NCBI RefSeq assembly: GCF_014205015.1
Contig: NZ_JACHMO010000001.1
Coordinates: 8,990,001 to 9,054,000 of the forward strand
Direction: 5' to 3'
DNA length: 64,000 nt
Source of the DNA: Saccharothrix ecbatanensis
GTDB lineage: Bacteria; Actinomycetota; Actinomycetes; Mycobacteriales; Pseudonocardiaceae
Shown: piece after piece, positions 53,934 through 62,771 of the stretch
Numbering within the stretch: the stretch's first letter is position 1
How the letters are laid out: every line of letters begins with the position of its first letter
Notes under the pieces: generated by a model
Databases searched by the model: none
Seen by the model: only the letters and a program-made list of their open reading frames with translations
Told to the model about the DNA's origin: nothing
Program-made: the position numbers and the translations under genes

Positions 53934-54047
53934 CCGGTGGTGCGCCCGCCGTTGCCGCTCCAGTTGAGACTGTGACGTTGTCCGAGGCCGTAGCCGCCCG
54001 CGTCGGGACCGGCGAAATCGCCTCCGGCGAACGGAAGACTTCCGGGC

Positions 54048-55205
54048 ATGACCGCACCGTCTGCCCGACGCCACGACCTCGACGTCCTTCGGATCGGCGC
54101 CTTCCTGCTGCTGATCGCGTTCCACCTCGGCATGTTCTACGTGCCGTCGGACTGGCACGTGAAGAGCACCCACGTCACGCCGGCGCTCGAACCGTGGATG
54201 GACGCGCTCAGCCCCTGGCGCCTCAGCCTGCTGTTCGTGATCTCGGGCGTGGCCACCCGGTTCATGGCCGACAAGCTCGCGGCCGGAGCGCTGGCGGCCC
54301 AGCGCACGCGGCGCCTGCTCATCCCGCTGCTGTGCGGGATCGGGTTCGTGGTCGCGCCGCAGAGCTGGGCGGAGGTGGTGGAGAAGAACGGCTACACCGG
54401 GAGCTTCCTCGACTTCTGGCCCCGCTACCTGATGTTCGACCAGAGCTTCGGCATCGTCCTGCCGACCTACAACCACCTGTGGTTCGTCGCCTACCTCTGG
54501 TCCTACACGATGATCGTCCTGGCGGCGGCGCCGTTGCTGCCCCGGGCCGATCACTGGGCGGGCCGGGTGCTGGGGGGTGCGGGGCTGTTCGTCGTGCCGG
54601 TGCTGCTCTTCGGCCTGTACCGGGCCACGGCGTACCGGGCGTGGGGCGAGACGCACGTGCTCTGGGCCGACGGCTACGCCCACCTCCAGTACGGCACGGC
54701 CTTCCTGCTGGGCTTCCTGCTGGCGCGGCAGGACGCTGCCTGGGCCCTGCTGGAGAAGGCGCGCGCCGGGATGCTGGCCGCCGCCGTCGTGCTCGCCGTC
54801 GCCGGTCTGACGCTCGCGCGCCTGGGCGTCGACGACCTCCCTGGCTGGCCCGGCGCGGGCTGCGCCTTCCTGCGGGAGGCGTACGCGTGGGCCGTGATCT
54901 GCACCCTGTTCGGCTACGCGCGGCGTTACGTGCGCGGGGGGTCGCCGCTGCTCAGCACCCTCAACGAGGCGGTGTTCCCGTTCTACATCGTCCACCAGAC
55001 GGCGATCGTGCTGGCCGGCCACCTGCTCAAACCGCTGGAGCTGCACGTGGCGGCCGAGGTGGGGATCATCCTGGCCGTCACCGTCGCCTCCGGCGCTGCG
55101 GCGTACCACCTCGCCCGGACCGTGCCCGCGCTGCGCGAGCCGCTCGGCCTGAAACCCCACACCCGCCGGGCGCGGCAGGTGAGCACAGCGGAGAAGTCGG
55201 GTTAG
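54048..55205 (+). CDS. Acyltransferase 3 family membrane protein
   Basis: A 385-aa integral membrane acyltransferase. N-terminal RRHDLDVLRIGAFLLLIAFH and the C-terminal FPFYIVHQTAIVL are typical, with about ten hydrophobic segments. It likely adds acetyl or succinyl groups to extracellular glycans, which fits the adjacent glycosyltransferase. A 12-bp hairpin (55213-55224 with 55234-55245) follows the stop. Confidence 0.88.
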   Translation: MTAPSARRHDLDVLRIGAFLLLIAFHLGMFYVPSDWHVKSTHVTPALEPWMDALSPWRLSLLFVISGVATRFMADKLAAGALAAQRTRRLLIPLLCGIGFVVAPQSWAEVVEKNGYTGSFLDFWPRYLMFDQSFGIVLPTYNHLWFVAYLWSYTMIVLAAAPLLPRADHWAGRVLGGAGLFVVPVLLFGLYRATAYRAWGETHVLWADGYAHLQYGTAFLLGFLLARQDAAWALLEKARAGMLAAAVVLAVAGLTLARLGVDDLPGWPGAGCAFLREAYAWAVICTLFGYARRYVRGGSPLLSTLNEAVFPFYIVHQTAIVLAGHLLKPLELHVAAEVGIILAVTVASGAAAYHLARTVPALREPLGLKPHTRRARQVSTAEKSG

Positions 55206-55212
55206 CGGACGG

Positions 55213-55245
55213 CGGGAGCCGCCCCGACGGCCTGGGCGGCTCCCG
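55213..55245 (+). terminator. Hairpin after the acyltransferase gene
   Basis: CGGGAGCCGCCC and GGGCGGCTCCCG form a perfect 12-bp stem with a 9-nt loop, eight bases after the stop codon. Confidence 0.65.
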
Positions 55246-55283
55246 CGTCGGACCGAGCATGATCCCTTGACACCGTGTGGTAG

Positions 55284-55316
55284 CTGCCTGGTAGTACCAG
55301 AGGTAGCATCGGTGGT
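55284..55316. promoter_or_regulatory. MazE operator (palindrome CTGGTAGTACCAG)
   Basis: A 6-1-6 palindrome (CTGGTA-G-TACCAG, 55288-55300) with a following half-like GGTAG...GGTGGTA lies directly before the mazE ATG. Autorepression by the antitoxin complex is inferred; a diverged copy sits at 53901. Confidence 0.55.
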
Positions 55317-55547
55317 ATGAAAATCAGTGTGAGCCTCCCGGAGGAGGACGTAGAGTTCGTTGATCGCTACCTTAGGCAACACCACAGCTCGTCACGGTCG
55401 TCGGTGATCCACCAGGCGATCACGCTGTTGCGTGAGGCGGGCCTGGAGAACGCCTACGCGAGCGCGTGGGAAGAGTGGGAAGCCGGGGGAGACGCCGACA
55501 TGTGGGACGTGACCGCGCCAGACGGTGTGCGCGATGCGCCGCGGTGA
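55317..55547 (+). CDS. mazE: MazE-type ribbon-helix-helix antitoxin
   Basis: A 76-aa protein with an N-terminal RHH (MKISVSLPEEDVEFVDRYL, SSVIHQAITLLREAGL) and an acidic disordered C-terminus (EEWEAGGDADMWD) that would wrap the toxin. It overlaps mazF by 14 nt. Confidence 0.85.
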   Translation: MKISVSLPEEDVEFVDRYLRQHHSSSRSSVIHQAITLLREAGLENAYASAWEEWEAGGDADMWDVTAPDGVRDAPR

Positions 55548-55881
55548 CATCTACTGGGTCGACCTGGAGCCGGCGCTCGGCGCCGAGGCGAACAAGATCC
55601 GCCCGGCCGTGGTCGTGAGCAACGACGCGGCGAACCGGGTCGCCGGACGGGGCGGCCGGGGTGTGGTGACGGTCGTGCCCATCACCTCCAACACCGCGAA
55701 GGTGTACCCGTTCCAGGTGCTGCTGCCGGCCAAGGACTGCGGGCTCGGCGCGGATTCGAAGGCGCAGGCCGAGCAGGTGCGCACGGTCGCCGCGGCCAGG
55801 CTCCGCGCCCGGATCGGCGAACTGCCGCCGGCGGTGCTCAAGCAGTTGGACGAAGCCCTGCGCGTCCACCTCGCGCTGTAG
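55534..55881 (+). CDS. mazF: MazF-type mRNA interferase toxin
   Basis: A 115-aa MazF/PemK-like protein: MRRGDIYWVDLEPALG, IRPAVVVSND, VTVVPITSNT and a C-terminal LKQLDEALRVHL. The catalytic Arg and the Thr/Ser of TSN are present. Cleaves mRNA at short motifs in the family; its specificity is unknown. ATG 55534 is the best start; GTG 55525 is possible. Confidence 0.9.
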   Translation: MRRGDIYWVDLEPALGAEANKIRPAVVVSNDAANRVAGRGGRGVVTVVPITSNTAKVYPFQVLLPAKDCGLGADSKAQAEQVRTVAAARLRARIGELPPAVLKQLDEALRVHLAL

Positions 55882-55913
55882 AGCCCCAAAAGCCCAAGAG
55901 CCGGGAACGAGCA

Positions 55914-55950
55914 CTGCCGGGACCGCCCGAAGACGAGACGGCCCCGGCAG
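55914..55950. terminator. Bidirectional hairpin between mazF and ferredoxin gene
   Basis: CTGCCGGGACCG and CGGCCCCGGCAG pair over 11 of 12 positions with a 13-nt loop, between two convergent genes. Confidence 0.6.
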
Positions 55951-55956
55951 CTCACG

Positions 55957-56151
55957 TCACTCCACCACGCGGATGGCTCCGGCCGGGCACAGGTGCGCCG
56001 CGTCCCGCGCCTTCTTCTCCTGCGCGGCGCTGGGCGTCGGCTCCAGGAGGATGACCGTGCCGTCCTCCTCGTCCTGGTCGAACATCGCCGGGTCGGTCAA
56101 CACGCACATGCCCGACCCCGCGCACAGGTCCGGATCCACTTCGATCTTCAC
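55957..56151 (-). CDS. [3Fe-4S]-type ferredoxin (P450 partner)
   Basis: A 64-aa ferredoxin, CAGSGMCVLTDPAMF and CPAGAI, with the three-Cys pattern of P450-linked [3Fe-4S] ferredoxins (C at 10, 16 and near 55). It starts a base after the P450 stop, so it is the dedicated electron donor of that enzyme. Confidence 0.92.
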   Translation of the reverse strand: MKIEVDPDLCAGSGMCVLTDPAMFDQDEEDGTVILLEPTPSAAQEKKARDAAHLCPAGAIRVVE

Positions 56152-57348
56152 TTAGAACTCCACCGGTAGCTCGTGTACTCCGTAGATCGTCATATCGTCC
56201 CGCATCCGCACCTCCGCCGCGGGCACTGCGAGCCGAAGGTTCGGGAACTCCCGGAACAACGCGGTGTAACCCACCCGCATCTCGATCCGGGCCAACTGCT
56301 GCCCGAGGCACTGGTGCACCCCGTGGCCGAACCCGAGGTGCCCGGACGCGGGCCGGCGGATGTCGAACTCGTCCGGCCGCTCGAACCGCGCCGGGTCCCG
56401 GTTGGCGGACGCCACCGAGATCGAGACCGACTCGCCGGCCCGGATCACCACACCGCCGATCCCGACGTCCTCCAGCGCGGTGCGGATGGTGCCGAACTGG
56501 ATGATCGTCAGGTACCGCATCAGCTCCTCGACCGCGTTGTCCGCCAACGACGGGTCCGCGCTCAGCGCGGCCACCTGCTCGGGGTGCTGCAACAGCAACA
56601 ACGTGCCGATGCCCAGCATGTTCGCCGTGGTCTCGTGACCGGCGATGAGGAGTAGCAGCCCCATGTTGGCGACTTCCTCGTCGGTCAGCTCACCGGTGGC
56701 GATCAAACCGGACAGCATGTCGTCGCCCGGCGTCTCGTGCTTGCTCTGTGTCAGCCGCAGCACGAACGCCTCCAGTCGCTCGAGCGCCGCCATGATCTCC
56801 TCGAACGAGGAGTCCAGCCGCAACGCCTGCGCGGTGTCCGCTTGGAACGATTCCCGCTGCTCGTAAGGCACCCCCAGTAGTTCGCAGATCACCAACGACG
56901 GCACCGGCAGCGCGAAGCCCGCCACGAGGTCCGCAGGCGAACCCGCGGCCCGCAGCGCGGCCAGGTGATCGGCCACGATCCGCTCGATCCGCGGCGTCAG
57001 CAGGTTCATCCGCCGCACGGTGAACTGCCCGGTCAACAGCTTCCGGTAGCGCGTGTGGTCCGGCGCGTCCATCCCGATGAACATCCCCGGTTTGGCCGCC
57101 GGGCGTTGTGCCATCGGCTGCCCGCCGACCAGGCGCGGCGAGTGGTGCAACTCGGCGCGGCTGCTGAACCGCCGGTCCGCGTGCACCTCCCGAGCCAGGT
57201 CGTAGCCGGTGACCAACCACCCCAGGTGCCCGTCCGGGAACTTCATCCGGCTGATCGGCGCCGTGCCGCGGAGCAACCCCAACTCCGCGGGCGGATCGAA
57301 CGGCGTGCTGCGTGCGGTCGGCAGCTCTGAGTACAGCGTTTCGGTCAT
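56152..57348 (-). CDS. Cytochrome P450 (CYP105-like)
   Basis: A 398-aa soluble P450. I-helix AGHETTANML (about 236-245), ExxR in VEELMRYL, and heme loop FGHGVHQCLGQQLAR with the Cys near 347 are all present. The family hydroxylates small molecules or drugs; substrate unknown. ATG 57348 has GGGAGG 8 nt upstream. It forms an operon with the ferredoxin and diverges from an ABC exporter. Confidence 0.93.
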   Translation of the reverse strand: MTETLYSELPTARSTPFDPPAELGLLRGTAPISRMKFPDGHLGWLVTGYDLAREVHADRRFSSRAELHHSPRLVGGQPMAQRPAAKPGMFIGMDAPDHTRYRKLLTGQFTVRRMNLLTPRIERIVADHLAALRAAGSPADLVAGFALPVPSLVICELLGVPYEQRESFQADTAQALRLDSSFEEIMAALERLEAFVLRLTQSKHETPGDDMLSGLIATGELTDEEVANMGLLLLIAGHETTANMLGIGTLLLLQHPEQVAALSADPSLADNAVEELMRYLTIIQFGTIRTALEDVGIGGVVIRAGESVSISVASANRDPARFERPDEFDIRRPASGHLGFGHGVHQCLGQQLARIEMRVGYTALFREFPNLRLAVPAAEVRMRDDMTIYGVHELPVEF

Positions 57349-57398
57349 CTCGCACACCTCCCAGTGCGTTCAGGGACCTACTTCGCAACGTACAGAAG

Positions 57399-57416
57399 CT
57401 TCACGAATACGTGAAG
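57399..57416. promoter_or_regulatory. Operator-like inverted repeat between P450 and ABC genes
   Basis: CTTCACG-AATA-CGTGAAG is a perfect 7-bp inverted repeat in the 160-nt divergent promoter region. It may bind the XRE protein of the ABC operon or another regulator. Confidence 0.5.
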
Positions 57417-57508
57417 TAAATATGCCGTCAATGATCGGAGGTAGTACGAGTGATAGCAGGTGTGCTACAAAATGTCCGAGAACTCTGACAAGGGGGAGGT
57501 GAGGGTCC

Positions 57509-58402
57509 TTGGTCATCGAGGTGCGGGACCTGCGGATGCGCTATGGCACGACGGACGTGCTGCACGGGGTCGACTTCATCGCGGGTCCCGGCGAAGTGGT
57601 GGCTCTGCTGGGGCCGAACGGCGCTGGCAAGACCACCACGATCGAGATCCTGGAGGGCTTCCGGCTGCCCTCCGACGGCCACGTCCGGGTGCTGGGCGTC
57701 GACCCGGCGACGGGTGACGAGGCCTGGCGGGCGAAGCTCGGCGTGGTGTTGCAGTCCTGGCGCGACCACGGCCGCTGGAAGGTGCGCGAGCTGCTGCACC
57801 ACCTCGGCCGCTACTACGCGCCCTACGGCACGCCCCAGCAGTCGCGGCCGTTCGACACCGACGAGCTGATCGAGACGGTCGGCCTGACCGAGCACGCGCA
57901 CAAGAAGGTCAGCCGGCTCTCCGGCGGCCAGCGGCGGCGGCTGGACGTGGCGATCGGCATCGTCGGCAAGCCGGAGCTGCTGTTCCTGGACGAGCCGACC
58001 GCCGGGTTCGACCCGCACGCGCGCCGGGACTTCCACGACCTGGTGCACCGGCTGTCCGACCTGGAGGGCATGACGATCCTGCTCACCACGCACGACCTGG
58101 CCGAGGCGGAGAAGCTGGCCGACCGCATCCTGGTGCTCGCGGGCGGCCGGATCATCGCCGACGGCAGCCCGGACCAGCTCAGCCGCCAGGTCGCGGGCAA
58201 GTCCGAGATCCGCTGGACGCAGGGCGGTCTGCGGCACGTGCACACGGCCGACGACGCGACGGCGTTCGTGCGGGACCTGTTCCGCCAGCACGAGACCGGC
58301 ATCTCCGAGCTGGAAGTGCGGCGCAGCACGTTGGAGGACACCTACATGGCACTCGTGCAGCGGCACGAGAGCGGGCAGGAGAGGGAGGTGGCGGTCCTGT
58401 GA
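57509..58402 (+). CDS. ABC transporter ATP-binding protein (drug-export type)
   Basis: A 297-aa ATPase: Walker A GPNGAGKTTT, signature LSGGQRRRLDVA, Walker B LLFLDEPTAGFDP. It is of the DrrA/CcmA-like ABC-2 export class. The TTG start (57509) has GGGGGAGG about 11 nt upstream, longer than usual spacing. It overlaps the permease by 4 nt. Confidence 0.92.
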   Translation: MVIEVRDLRMRYGTTDVLHGVDFIAGPGEVVALLGPNGAGKTTTIEILEGFRLPSDGHVRVLGVDPATGDEAWRAKLGVVLQSWRDHGRWKVRELLHHLGRYYAPYGTPQQSRPFDTDELIETVGLTEHAHKKVSRLSGGQRRRLDVAIGIVGKPELLFLDEPTAGFDPHARRDFHDLVHRLSDLEGMTILLTTHDLAEAEKLADRILVLAGGRIIADGSPDQLSRQVAGKSEIRWTQGGLRHVHTADDATAFVRDLFRQHETGISELEVRRSTLEDTYMALVQRHESGQEREVAVL

Positions 58403-59250
58403 ACACCAAGGCACAGGCCATCCGGCTCGGCGTGGACCGCGGGGTGCGCGAGTTCCGCCACTCCATGGGCAGTTCCGACCAGTTCTACAACGTGTTCACC
58501 GGGCTCGCCGCGCTGACCGTGCTGTGGTTCCAGCGCGACTCGTCCGTCGACGGCTCCGACATCTCGCTCGCCGCGCTCACCCTGCCCAGCCTGCTCGGCA
58601 TGGGGATGGTGTTCGGCGCCCTGGTCGGGCCCGCGGGCCAGCTCTCGACGAACCGGGAGGACGGCACGCTGCTGCGCGCCAAGGCGGTGCCCAACGGCAT
58701 GGTCGGCTACCTGGTCGGCCGGACCGTGCAGACGTCGCTGGACTCCCTCACCGGTCTGCTGATCGTGCTGGTGCCGGGCCTGTTCCTGGTGAACGTGCTG
58801 TCTGACGCCGGCGTGGGCGGCGTGCTCCGCCTGTTCGCCGTGCTGGCGCTCGGCATGGTGTCGATGCTGCCCTGGGGTGCGGTCGCCGGGTCGATCACCA
58901 AGAGCCCCGGCGGCGCGATGGGCATCACCATGCTGCCGATGATGGGCCTCGTGGCGATCTCGGGCATCTTCTACCCGATCACGGCGATGCCCGGCTGGTT
59001 GCAGGGCGTGGCCCAGGTGTTCCCGGTGTACTGGGCGGCGCACGGCGCCAGGGCGTCACTGCTGCCGGACGCGGCGGCGGTCGCGGAGATCGGCGGCACC
59101 TGGCGGATCATGGAGATGATCGGCGTGCTCGGGGTGTGGGCGGTGGTCGGTTTCCTGCTTGCGCCTACGATCCTGCGTCGGATGGCGCGCCGGGAGTCGG
59201 GATCGGATATGGAGCAGCGCCGACAGGCGGCGATGCAGAGGGTGCGATGA
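58399..59250 (+). CDS. ABC-2 type transporter permease
   Basis: A 283-aa permease with six hydrophobic helices (for example SLLGMGMVFGALVGPAGQ, SLTGLLIVLVPGLFLVNVL, ITMLPMMGLVAISGIFYPI). It pairs with the ATPase encoded upstream and probably exports a hydrophobic compound. The stop overlaps the ATG of the following regulator (ATGA). Confidence 0.88.
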   Translation: MNTKAQAIRLGVDRGVREFRHSMGSSDQFYNVFTGLAALTVLWFQRDSSVDGSDISLAALTLPSLLGMGMVFGALVGPAGQLSTNREDGTLLRAKAVPNGMVGYLVGRTVQTSLDSLTGLLIVLVPGLFLVNVLSDAGVGGVLRLFAVLALGMVSMLPWGAVAGSITKSPGGAMGITMLPMMGLVAISGIFYPITAMPGWLQGVAQVFPVYWAAHGARASLLPDAAAVAEIGGTWRIMEMIGVLGVWAVVGFLLAPTILRRMARRESGSDMEQRRQAAMQRVR

Positions 59251-59486
59251 GCGAAAGCGTCTACAACCGGATCGCGATGCTGCGCGCGGAACGGGGTGTG
59301 TCCCGCCGGCAGCTGTCCGAGGCGTTGGGCATCCACTACCAGACCGTGGGCTACCTGGAGCGGGGCGAGTACAGCCCGAGCCTGTACCTGGCGCTGCGCA
59401 TCGCGCAGTACTTCGAGGTGCCGGTGGAGGTCGTCTTCTCGACCGACCCGTTCCCGCGCCTGGGCAGTTCGGAGAGATCCGCGTAG
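59247..59486 (+). CDS. Small XRE regulator of the ABC operon (79 aa)
   Basis: A 79-aa YozG-like HTH (IAMLRAERGVSRRQLSEALGIHYQTVGYLERGEYSPSLYLALRIAQYF). It is translationally coupled to the permease and likely autoregulates the operon. Confidence 0.85.
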   Translation: MSESVYNRIAMLRAERGVSRRQLSEALGIHYQTVGYLERGEYSPSLYLALRIAQYFEVPVEVVFSTDPFPRLGSSERSA

Positions 59487-59493
59487 ACGAGCA

Positions 59494-59522
59494 GGGGGCG
59501 GCGCGTGTGAAGCGCCGCCCCC
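59494..59522. terminator. Bidirectional terminator between the ABC operon and the glycosyltransferase
   Basis: GGGGGCGGCGC and GCGCCGCCCCC form a perfect 11-bp stem with a 7-nt loop, between convergent genes. Confidence 0.75.
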
Positions 59523-59529
59523 GTCACGC

Positions 59530-60675
59530 TCACTTCAGTTCGGACTCGATCACGTCGGCCGCCGCCGGCGTGCCACCGGCCGACCGGATCTCCGCCTTGA
59601 TGGCGGCGAGCCGTTCGGCCACGGCCGGGTCGTCCGCCAACTCCAGCACCGCGGAGCGCAACCCCTCCGCGGTGACCTCGTCGCGCGGGATGTGCTTGCC
59701 GACACCGAGGTCGACCAGCCGCATCGCGTTCATGACCTGCTCGCCGATCGCGGGCACGCCGATCATCGGCACGCCGTGGTACAGGCCCTCCATCGAGCCG
59801 CCCATCCCGCTGTGCGTGATGAACACCTTGGCGTGGGCCAGGATCGCCAGCTGCGGCACCCACCGGTGCAGCTCGACGTTCGCCGGCGGCTCGCCCAGCT
59901 CGGCCGGGTCCACGAACTTGCCGATGTTGATCACGACCTGCCAGTCGAGGTCGCCGAACGCCTCGAAGCACCGGCGGTAGATCGCGGGCTCGTTGGTGTA
60001 GGCCGAGCCGAACGACACGAGCAGCACCGGCCGGTCGTCCGCCGGCTCCCAGGCGCCCTGGAACGCGCGGTCGTCCAGGCACGGCCCCACGAACGTGTAC
60101 TTCGGGTGCACCGACTCGCTGTGCGGCTGGAACGACCGCGCGATGCTCACCACCGCCCGGTCCGGGTGGCTCACGTACGTCTGCGCCGGGATCGACACGC
60201 CCTCGGCGGCAAGCCACTCGTCCAACTCGGCGTAGAACGCGCGCACCTCGTCGTCGATCAGGTCGCCCATGTCGTCTTCCCAGCCCTCGTACGCGACGAA
60301 GGTCGGGGAGAACTGGATCGCCGGCACGCCCCAGCGGTCCGCGAGCAGGCGTGCGGTCCACGCGCCGATGTCGTACACGACGATGTCCGGCCGGTCGTCC
60401 GCGAACGCCGCTTCCAGCACCGGCAGCACGGCCTTGGCCTCGGTCAGGAACAGGTGCATGGCCGCCGCCATCCCGGCCGGCCACTCCTGGTCGTCGGTGG
60501 GCAGCGTGGTCGGGTAGACGACCGGCGTGGCGCCCGCCTGACGCACGATGTCCACGAATCCGGGATCGACCGCGTAGCTGACCCGGTGGCCCCGGTTCAC
60601 CAGTTCGGTGACGACGGGCAGCGTCGGGTTGACGTGGCCGTGGCCGGGAATGTTGAGAAAAGCGATGTGCGACAA
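59530..60675 (-). CDS. Macrolide-type UDP-glycosyltransferase (MGT family)
   Basis: A 381-aa GT1 protein (OleD/MgtA-like): N-terminal HIAFLNIPGHGHVNPTLP, C-terminal HRWVPQLAILAHAKVFITHSG and GMGGSMEGLYHGVPMIGVP for nucleotide-sugar binding. Such enzymes inactivate macrolides or glycosylate natural products. I chose TTG 60675 because GGAG lies 6 nt upstream and it gives the normal MSHIAF start. Confidence 0.9.
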   Translation of the reverse strand: MSHIAFLNIPGHGHVNPTLPVVTELVNRGHRVSYAVDPGFVDIVRQAGATPVVYPTTLPTDDQEWPAGMAAAMHLFLTEAKAVLPVLEAAFADDRPDIVVYDIGAWTARLLADRWGVPAIQFSPTFVAYEGWEDDMGDLIDDEVRAFYAELDEWLAAEGVSIPAQTYVSHPDRAVVSIARSFQPHSESVHPKYTFVGPCLDDRAFQGAWEPADDRPVLLVSFGSAYTNEPAIYRRCFEAFGDLDWQVVINIGKFVDPAELGEPPANVELHRWVPQLAILAHAKVFITHSGMGGSMEGLYHGVPMIGVPAIGEQVMNAMRLVDLGVGKHIPRDEVTAEGLRSAVLELADDPAVAERLAAIKAEIRSAGGTPAAADVIESELK

Positions 60676-60817
60676 GGAAATCTCCACTGGCTGAAGGGTT
60701 GGCTCGAAGACCCCGTCACGCGTCACGCGTGGGGATGGACGGCTGACCCGAACTCAGAGGTAGAAGACCTGGAATCCGTACATGGGTCCACCATAGCGAC
60801 GGCCGCGAGTCGTTTTT

Positions 60818-61408
60818 TCACGAGCGCGGCCCGAGCACGCCGCGCAATGCCGCACGCACCGCCTGGACCAGTTCGGCGCGGCTTTCCGGGGTGCCGGGAG
60901 TGGGTGCGCCTAGCGCTCCCGAGCCGACGAGCCGGTCGAACAGCAGGCCGTCGACGAACGCCACCAGTTCCCGGCCCTGCCGCTCCGGATCTTCCGCGCC
61001 CGCCGCCGCGAGCATCGTCTGGGCGCGGACGCGCGGCCGTTCGCCGTGGGCCAGGATGCCGCGCAGCTCGGGGTGGTGGGTGGCCTCCAGCAGGCACGCG
61101 TACCGGGCCAGGGTGCGTTCACGGCCGGTGGTCATCCACTGGTCGAGCACGTGCGCGATGCCCTCGGCGAGCAGGTCGGGGTCGAGCGGGGCGGTCGTGT
61201 CGAGCTCTTCGACCTCGGCGTTGTCCAGGTCTGCCAACCGCCGCACCACGCCTTCCACCAGCGCTTTGCGGGTGCGGAAGTAGGCGGAGGTGGACCCGAG
61301 GGGCACGCCGGCTTGCCCGTCCACCGCGCGGTGGGTCAGCCCGCGCATGCCCTTGGTGGCCACCACGTGGATCGCCGCGTCGGCCAGGGCGGCCATGCGC
61401 TCCGTCAC
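60818..61408 (-). CDS. TetR-family transcriptional regulator
   Basis: A 196-aa TetR: HTH in LADAAIHVVATKGMRGLTHRAV and GVPLGSTSAYFRTRKALVEGV; C-terminal ligand domain. GTG 61408 with AAGGAGGA. It is divergent from an FAD monooxygenase, and two identical palindromes lie between them. Confidence 0.9.
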   Translation of the reverse strand: MTERMAALADAAIHVVATKGMRGLTHRAVDGQAGVPLGSTSAYFRTRKALVEGVVRRLADLDNAEVEELDTTAPLDPDLLAEGIAHVLDQWMTTGRERTLARYACLLEATHHPELRGILAHGERPRVRAQTMLAAAGAEDPERQGRELVAFVDGLLFDRLVGSGALGAPTPGTPESRAELVQAVRAALRGVLGPRS

Positions 61409-61416
61409 AGTGCGTC

Positions 61417-61464
61417 CTCCTTCTACAGCTGTAGAGTACCGGCTATCTACAGCTGTAGAAGGAG
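61417..61464. promoter_or_regulatory. Twin TetR operators (TCTACAGCTGTAGA x2)
   Basis: The 14-bp perfect palindrome occurs at 61422-61435 and 61446-61459, centres 24 bp apart. The whole 61417-61464 block is itself an inverted repeat (CTCCTTCTACAGCTGTAGA with its complement) and includes the ribosome sites of both genes. Repression of both by the TetR protein is a strong inference. Confidence 0.85.
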
Positions 61465-61469
61465 TGGGG

Positions 61470-62570
61470 ATGAAGGCGGTCGTGGTGGGTGGTGGCCTCG
61501 GCGGGGTCACGGCGGCGGTGGCGTTGCGCAAGGTCGGGTGGGAGGTGTCCGTGCTGGAGCGCGCGCCCGAGTTCGGCGAGGTCGGCGCGGGTGTGGGCGT
61601 GATGCCGAACGCGATGCGGGCGTTGGCGGCACTGGGGTTGGCCGACGAGGTGCGGCGGATCGGGACGCCGCGCGTGGCCGGTGGCGTCCGTGACCCGAGG
61701 GGGCGGTCGTTGACGCGCGTGGACGCGGCGCAACTGGAGCACATGGTGGCCGTGCACCGCGCGGACCTGCACCGCGTGCTGCGGTCGGCGTTGCCGGAAG
61801 CGTGCCTGGTCACCGACACCGAGGTGCGGTCGGTGGACGAGTTGGACGCGGACCTGGTCGTCGCGGCGGACGGCATCCGCAGCCGGATCCGGCAGGCGTT
61901 GTTCCCCGACACGCCCCAGCCGGTGTACGCGGGCACGACGGCGTGGCGGAGCGTGACGAGGGCGGAGTTCCCGCCGGACCTCGAGATCAGCCAGACGCTC
62001 GGGCCGGGCACGGAGTTCGGCGTGCTGCCGTTGGGTGACGGCAGGGTGTGCTGGTACGCGGCCACGGTCGCGCCCGCCGGTGGCCGATCGGATGACGAGT
62101 GGGCCGAGGCACGCCGGCTCGTCGGCGACTGGCACCACCCGATCCCGGCGCTGTTCGACGCGACCCCGCCGGAGACCGTGATCCGGCACGACATCCACGA
62201 GCTGGCGACGCCGCTGCCGACGTACGTCCGGGGTCGGGTGGCGCTGCTCGGAGACGCCGCGCACGCGATGACGCCGTACCTCGGACAAGGCGCGTGCATG
62301 GCGATCGAGGACGCCGTGGTGCTGGCCGCCGCGTGCGCGAAAGGCGATGTGTCGAACGCGCTCGCCGAATACGACCGGCAACGCCGTCCGCGCACTCAGG
62401 CGATCGCCAAGGCGTCCAGGGTGCTCGGGCGAGTGGGGCACAAGTTGCGCAACCCGGTGGCGGTCGCAATGCGTGACGCGGCCATGCGAGCGGTTCCCGC
62501 GAGAGTCGGAGTTCGCGGGATGACGAAGTACCTCGGCTGGGTTCCGCCGGAGTTGTCACTCTATAGGTGA
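61470..62570 (+). CDS. FAD-dependent monooxygenase
   Basis: A 366-aa group A flavin monooxygenase: N-terminal dinucleotide fold VVVGGGLGGVTAAVAL, DG motif VVAADGIRSRIRQ, and GRVALLGDAAHAMTPYLGQGACMAIEDA. It hydroxylates aromatic compounds; the substrate is unknown. Its expression is likely induced through the TetR regulator. Confidence 0.92.
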   Translation: MKAVVVGGGLGGVTAAVALRKVGWEVSVLERAPEFGEVGAGVGVMPNAMRALAALGLADEVRRIGTPRVAGGVRDPRGRSLTRVDAAQLEHMVAVHRADLHRVLRSALPEACLVTDTEVRSVDELDADLVVAADGIRSRIRQALFPDTPQPVYAGTTAWRSVTRAEFPPDLEISQTLGPGTEFGVLPLGDGRVCWYAATVAPAGGRSDDEWAEARRLVGDWHHPIPALFDATPPETVIRHDIHELATPLPTYVRGRVALLGDAAHAMTPYLGQGACMAIEDAVVLAAACAKGDVSNALAEYDRQRRPRTQAIAKASRVLGRVGHKLRNPVAVAMRDAAMRAVPARVGVRGMTKYLGWVPPELSLYR

Positions 62571-62771
62571 AAAATGAACCGTGATGTAAATCACAGGTTA
62601 CCGGGGTGATTCAAGCGGATAACGATCCAATATCACTCGTTTTCGCAGGATGCGTCACTCTTCTGCTGGATCAAGCGCTCACGGTGTGCCATCAACGGCC
62701 CGTTGTCTCGGCCCCTGAGTGCCCGAGGCGGCGGTGCAACAACCCCGAATGGGCAACTACGGTGTCCCGCC

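Noticed and set aside
56152..62570. Complete antibiotic biosynthetic cluster
   Set aside because: P450, ferredoxin, ABC exporter, glycosyltransferase and monooxygenase are present but no PKS, NRPS, terpene or RiPP core gene; resistance or detoxification explains it better.
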